15,109 nucleotides of DNA, taken from Acidimicrobiales bacterium (GTDB taxonomy: Bacteria; Actinomycetota; Acidimicrobiia; Acidimicrobiales; Poriferisodalaceae). Position numbers and translations under genes: made by a program. The DNA is taken from NCBI GenBank assembly GCA_020439485.1, contig JAGQSP010000003.1, forward strand, positions 370 to 15,478, read 5' to 3'. The notes under the pieces were generated by a model. It was not told the DNA's origin, ran no database searches, and saw only the letters and a program-made list of their open reading frames with translations. Each line of letters begins with the position of its first letter. The stretch's first letter is position 1. Positions 13,000 through 15,109 of this stretch are shown here, piece by piece.

Positions 13000-13950
13000 C
13001 TAGGAAACGCCGGCCGACATGCCGCGTAGGGCGAGGCCGCGCTCATCGAGCTTGACGATGACCTCGTCGAGGGACTTCTGGCCGAAGTTGGTGATGGAGA
13101 GCAGGTCGTCGGCGCTCTTGGTGAGCAGTTCGCCGATGGTGTTGACCTGCACTCGCTTGAGGCAGTTGCGAGGACGCTCGGAAAGGTCGAGATCCTCGAT
13201 TGGGAGGTCCAGGTCGGGCGACCCGCCCGCGGCCTGGGGAAGCTCGCCGACGTCGAGGCCGAGTGGCTCCTCGCTCATATCGGCCACGAGGCTGATGAGG
13301 GTGCGCAGCGTGTCGCCCGCCGAGGCGAGTGCGTCGCGGGGTGCGATCGAACCATCGGTCTCGATGTCGAGGATCAGACGATCGAAGTTGGTGCTTTGCT
13401 CGACACGGGTCGGCTCGACCTCGATGGCCACGCGGCGCACCGGTGAGAAGATCGCGTCGACGGGGATGACACCGATGGTCGACGAGGCTGGAGCACCGGC
13501 TGAACTGAGATAGCCACGGCCCCGTTCGACCGTGAGGTCCGCAGCGAGGCGGCCCTTGTCGTTGAGGGTGGCGATGCGAAGCTCGGGGTTCAGGCAGCTG
13601 ACCTCTGGGGGCAGCTGGATGTCGCCTGCGACGACCTCGCCCGGACCGCGGGCGTCGATACGAACCGATACCGGCTCGTCGGACTCACAGGTGAGCACGA
13701 CGTCCTTGAGATTCAAGATGATGTCGGTGACGTCGTCGACGACACCGGCAATGGTGTCGAACTCGTGGAGAGCCTCGTCGAAGTTGACCTGGGTGATGGC
13801 TGCTCCGGGGATGGACGACAGCAGGGTGCGCCGAAGCGAGTTGCCGAGCGTGTACCCGAACCCTGGCTCGAGCGGGCCGAGGGCGAACTTCTGACGGTTG
13901 CCGTCCTCTTCTCCGAGGGCTTCCACCGTTGGCCGCTGCATGATGAGCAT
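13000..13950 (-). CDS. rpoA: DNA-directed RNA polymerase alpha subunit
   Basis: RNA polymerase alpha subunit (316 residues). The N-terminal assembly domain (about 1-227) has FGYTLGNSLRRTLLSSIPGA (31-50) and the VVLTCE and VEPTRVEQSTNFDRLILDIE regions. A flexible acidic linker (about 228-250) leads to the DNA-binding C-terminal domain (251-316) with ERPRNCLKRVQVNTIGELL and TNFGQKSLDEV. Arg259 corresponds to E. coli Arg265, which contacts UP elements and activators. Start at the ATG at 13950, since MLIMQRPT matches actinobacterial alpha subunits and AGGAG lies 10 nt upstream; an in-frame extension to 14001 would run into rpsD. The C-terminus stops soon after the last helix, without a long acidic tail. 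Confidence 0.98.
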   Translation of the reverse strand: MLIMQRPTVEALGEEDGNRQKFALGPLEPGFGYTLGNSLRRTLLSSIPGAAITQVNFDEALHEFDTIAGVVDDVTDIILNLKDVVLTCESDEPVSVRIDARGPGEVVAGDIQLPPEVSCLNPELRIATLNDKGRLAADLTVERGRGYLSSAGAPASSTIGVIPVDAIFSPVRRVAIEVEPTRVEQSTNFDRLILDIETDGSIAPRDALASAGDTLRTLISLVADMSEEPLGLDVGELPQAAGGSPDLDLPIEDLDLSERPRNCLKRVQVNTIGELLTKSADDLLSITNFGQKSLDEVIVKLDERGLALRGMSAGVS

Positions 13951-13981
13951 TTGGCGCTGACTCCTGGCGCTGGGGAACGAA

Positions 13982-14599
13982 TTACTTGCTGTACAGCTCA
14001 ACGATGAGCTGTTCGCGGACGGGTATGTCGATCTGCTCGCGAGACGGAAGCTCGCGGACGGTCACCTGCTGGCCGCCGTCGCCCGACTCGAGCCAGGCCG
14101 GAACGGCCCGATCGAGTACGTCGAGGTTCCAGCGCACGACGACCATGTTGCGGGCCTTGTCGCGAAGCTCGATGACGTCGCCCTTGCGGACGCGGTAGCT
14201 GGGAATGTTGACCCGACGACCGTTCACGTTGACGTGACCGTGCGAGACGAACTGGCGCGCCTGGCGGCGGGTTGCGGCCCAGCCGGCGCGGTACACGAGG
14301 TTGTCGAGACGGCGTTCGAGGAGCTGCAGGAGCAGGTGGCCGGTGACGCCCTGGCGACGGCTCGCCTCGTCGTAGACGTTGCGGAACTGGCGCTCGGTCA
14401 TCCCGTAGGAGAAGCGGGCCTTCTGCTTTTCCTGGAGCTGAACCAGGTACTCGGAGTTGCTGTTGCGACGGCGATCGCGGCCGTGCTCGCCCGGGGGGTA
14501 GGGGCGACGGTCGAGAGCTTTGGTCTCACCCGCGGTTCCCCAGATGTTGACGCCCAGACGGCGAGAAACCCTGGCCTTGGGACCGGTGTAACGAGCCAT
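13982..14599 (-). CDS. rpsD: 30S ribosomal protein S4
   Basis: Ribosomal protein uS4 (205 residues), a primary 16S rRNA binder. It begins [16 protein letters not shown] and has [15 protein letters not shown] (31-45), followed by [14 protein letters not shown] (63-76). The S4 RNA-binding domain runs from about 95 to 155 ([40 protein letters not shown]). There are no cysteines in the N-terminal part, so this is the zinc-free C-minus form. The ATG at 14599 is 2 nt from the rpsK stop and has GGAGGG 8 nt upstream inside the rpsK end; a longer in-frame reading to 14863 lies within rpsK and is rejected. Confidence 0.98.
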   Translation of the reverse strand: MARYTGPKARVSRRLGVNIWGTAGETKALDRRPYPPGEHGRDRRRNSNSEYLVQLQEKQKARFSYGMTERQFRNVYDEASRRQGVTGHLLLQLLERRLDNLVYRAGWAATRRQARQFVSHGHVNVNGRRVNIPSYRVRKGDVIELRDKARNMVVVRWNLDVLDRAVPAWLESGDGGQQVTVRELPSREQIDIPVREQLIVELYSK

Positions 14600-14601
14600 T
14601 G

Positions 14602-15000
14602 TCAGACCCTCCGACGCTTCGGCGGACGGCAACCGTTGTGGGGAACGGGCGTGACGTCCTTGATACCGGTGATCTCGATACCGGTGCTCTGGATGGAACG
14701 GATAGCGGTTTCGCGGCCCGAACCCGGGCCCTTGACCTCGACATCGACCTTGCGCACGCCGTGCTCCATGGCGCGGCGGGCTGCCTGCTCGGCGGCCTGC
14801 TGGGCGGCGTAGGGGGTCGACTTGCGCGAACCCTTGAAGCCGACGTTTCCGGCCGACGCCCACGAGAGCGCGTTGCCCTGCAGGTCGGTGAAGGTGATGA
14901 TCGTGTTGTTGAACGAGCTCTTGATATGAGCGACGCCGTGCGTGACGTTCTTGCGTTCTCTGCGGCGGGGGCGACGTCCCCCGGCTGGTGGCTTTGCCAT
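14602..15000 (-). CDS. rpsK: 30S ribosomal protein S11
   Basis: Ribosomal protein uS11 (132 residues), part of the 30S platform. It has a basic N-terminus ([13 protein letters not shown]), then [19 protein letters not shown] (21-39), [20 protein letters not shown] (46-65), the [14 protein letters not shown] block (89-102) and the typical end [16 protein letters not shown]. The ATG at 15000 is 38 nt after the rpsM stop, with a weak GAGAGA upstream. Normal length and position. Confidence 0.98.
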   Translation of the reverse strand: MAKPPAGGRRPRRRERKNVTHGVAHIKSSFNNTIITFTDLQGNALSWASAGNVGFKGSRKSTPYAAQQAAEQAARRAMEHGVRKVDVEVKGPGSGRETAIRSIQSTGIEITGIKDVTPVPHNGCRPPKRRRV

Positions 15001-15038
15001 TGATCTCTCGATGTCTCGATGTCTGGTCGTGGGGCGAA

Positions 15039-15109
15039 CTACTTGCGGGGGGCCTTCTTCTTGCCGGCCACTGTGCGCTTGGGTCCCTTGCGGGTGCGAG
15101 CGTTGGTGT
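15039..15109 (-). CDS. rpsM: 30S ribosomal protein S13 (C-terminal end only)
   Basis: The last 22 complete codons and the TAG stop of uS13; the gene continues beyond the right edge. The readable end [18 protein letters not shown] followed by APRK is the lysine/arginine-rich C-terminal tail of S13, which contacts tRNAs at the subunit interface. Its position just before rpsK agrees with the rpsM-rpsK-rpsD-rpoA order. Confidence 0.95.
   Translation of the reverse strand, partial: TNARTRKGPKRTVAGKKKAPRK

Noticed and set aside
15006..15024. Tandem repeat of TCTCGATG between rpsM and rpsK
   Set aside because: Just two copies and a bit of an 8-bp unit; too short to interpret.

Overview
This is a high-GC bacterial chromosome segment in which every supported gene lies on the minus strand, so the genes are read from right to left. 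Ribosomal protein, RpoA and GroEL sequence types and the gene order (rpsM-rpsK-rpsD-rpoA-rplQ-truA, rplM-rpsI-glmM-glmS, alr-tsaE-tsaB-rimI-tsaD, groES-groEL) point to an actinobacterium. The RpoA start (MLI-QRPT) is actinobacterial. The oversized GlmS-like protein makes me lean to the class Acidimicrobiia, but that placement is inference.

Layout in transcription order: (1) 15109-11839, end of the alpha ribosomal operon: rpsM (3' end only), rpsK, rpsD, rpoA, rplQ, truA. (2) A 127-nt gap (11712-11838) with a good promoter whose 17-nt spacer is almost exactly filled by a perfect 7-bp inverted repeat. (3) 11711-679, a tightly packed run of ten genes: rplM, rpsI, glmM, a 1141-residue GlmS-like protein, a fused NAD(P)H-hydrate epimerase/dehydratase, alr, tsaE, tsaB, rimI, tsaD. 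Most junctions in its second half overlap by 1-13 nt, so it is probably one operon. (4) 678-600, a promoter overlapped by a perfect CIRCE operator. (5) groES and the first 101 codons of groEL.

The genes form coherent sets: ribosome and RNA polymerase assembly; amino-sugar supply for the cell wall (glmS-like makes GlcN-6-P, glmM converts it to GlcN-1-P) together with D-alanine supply (alr); tRNA t6A modification (tsaB, tsaD, tsaE; tsaC is not here) with the N-acetyltransferase rimI; metabolite repair (nnrE-nnrD); and HrcA-controlled chaperonins. There is no sign of mobile DNA, CRISPR, tRNA or rRNA genes.

The most unusual item is the GlmS-like protein (6032-9457), almost twice the normal length. 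Aligned by eye to remembered E. coli GlmS, it has about 140 extra residues right after the catalytic Cys strand, about 49 more before the HTRW motif, and about 104 between the second SIS domain and a sequence matching the GlmS C-terminal catalytic tail, followed by about 190 unrecognised residues. Core glutaminase and isomerase residues are mostly kept. The rest of the window is ordinary housekeeping sequence.
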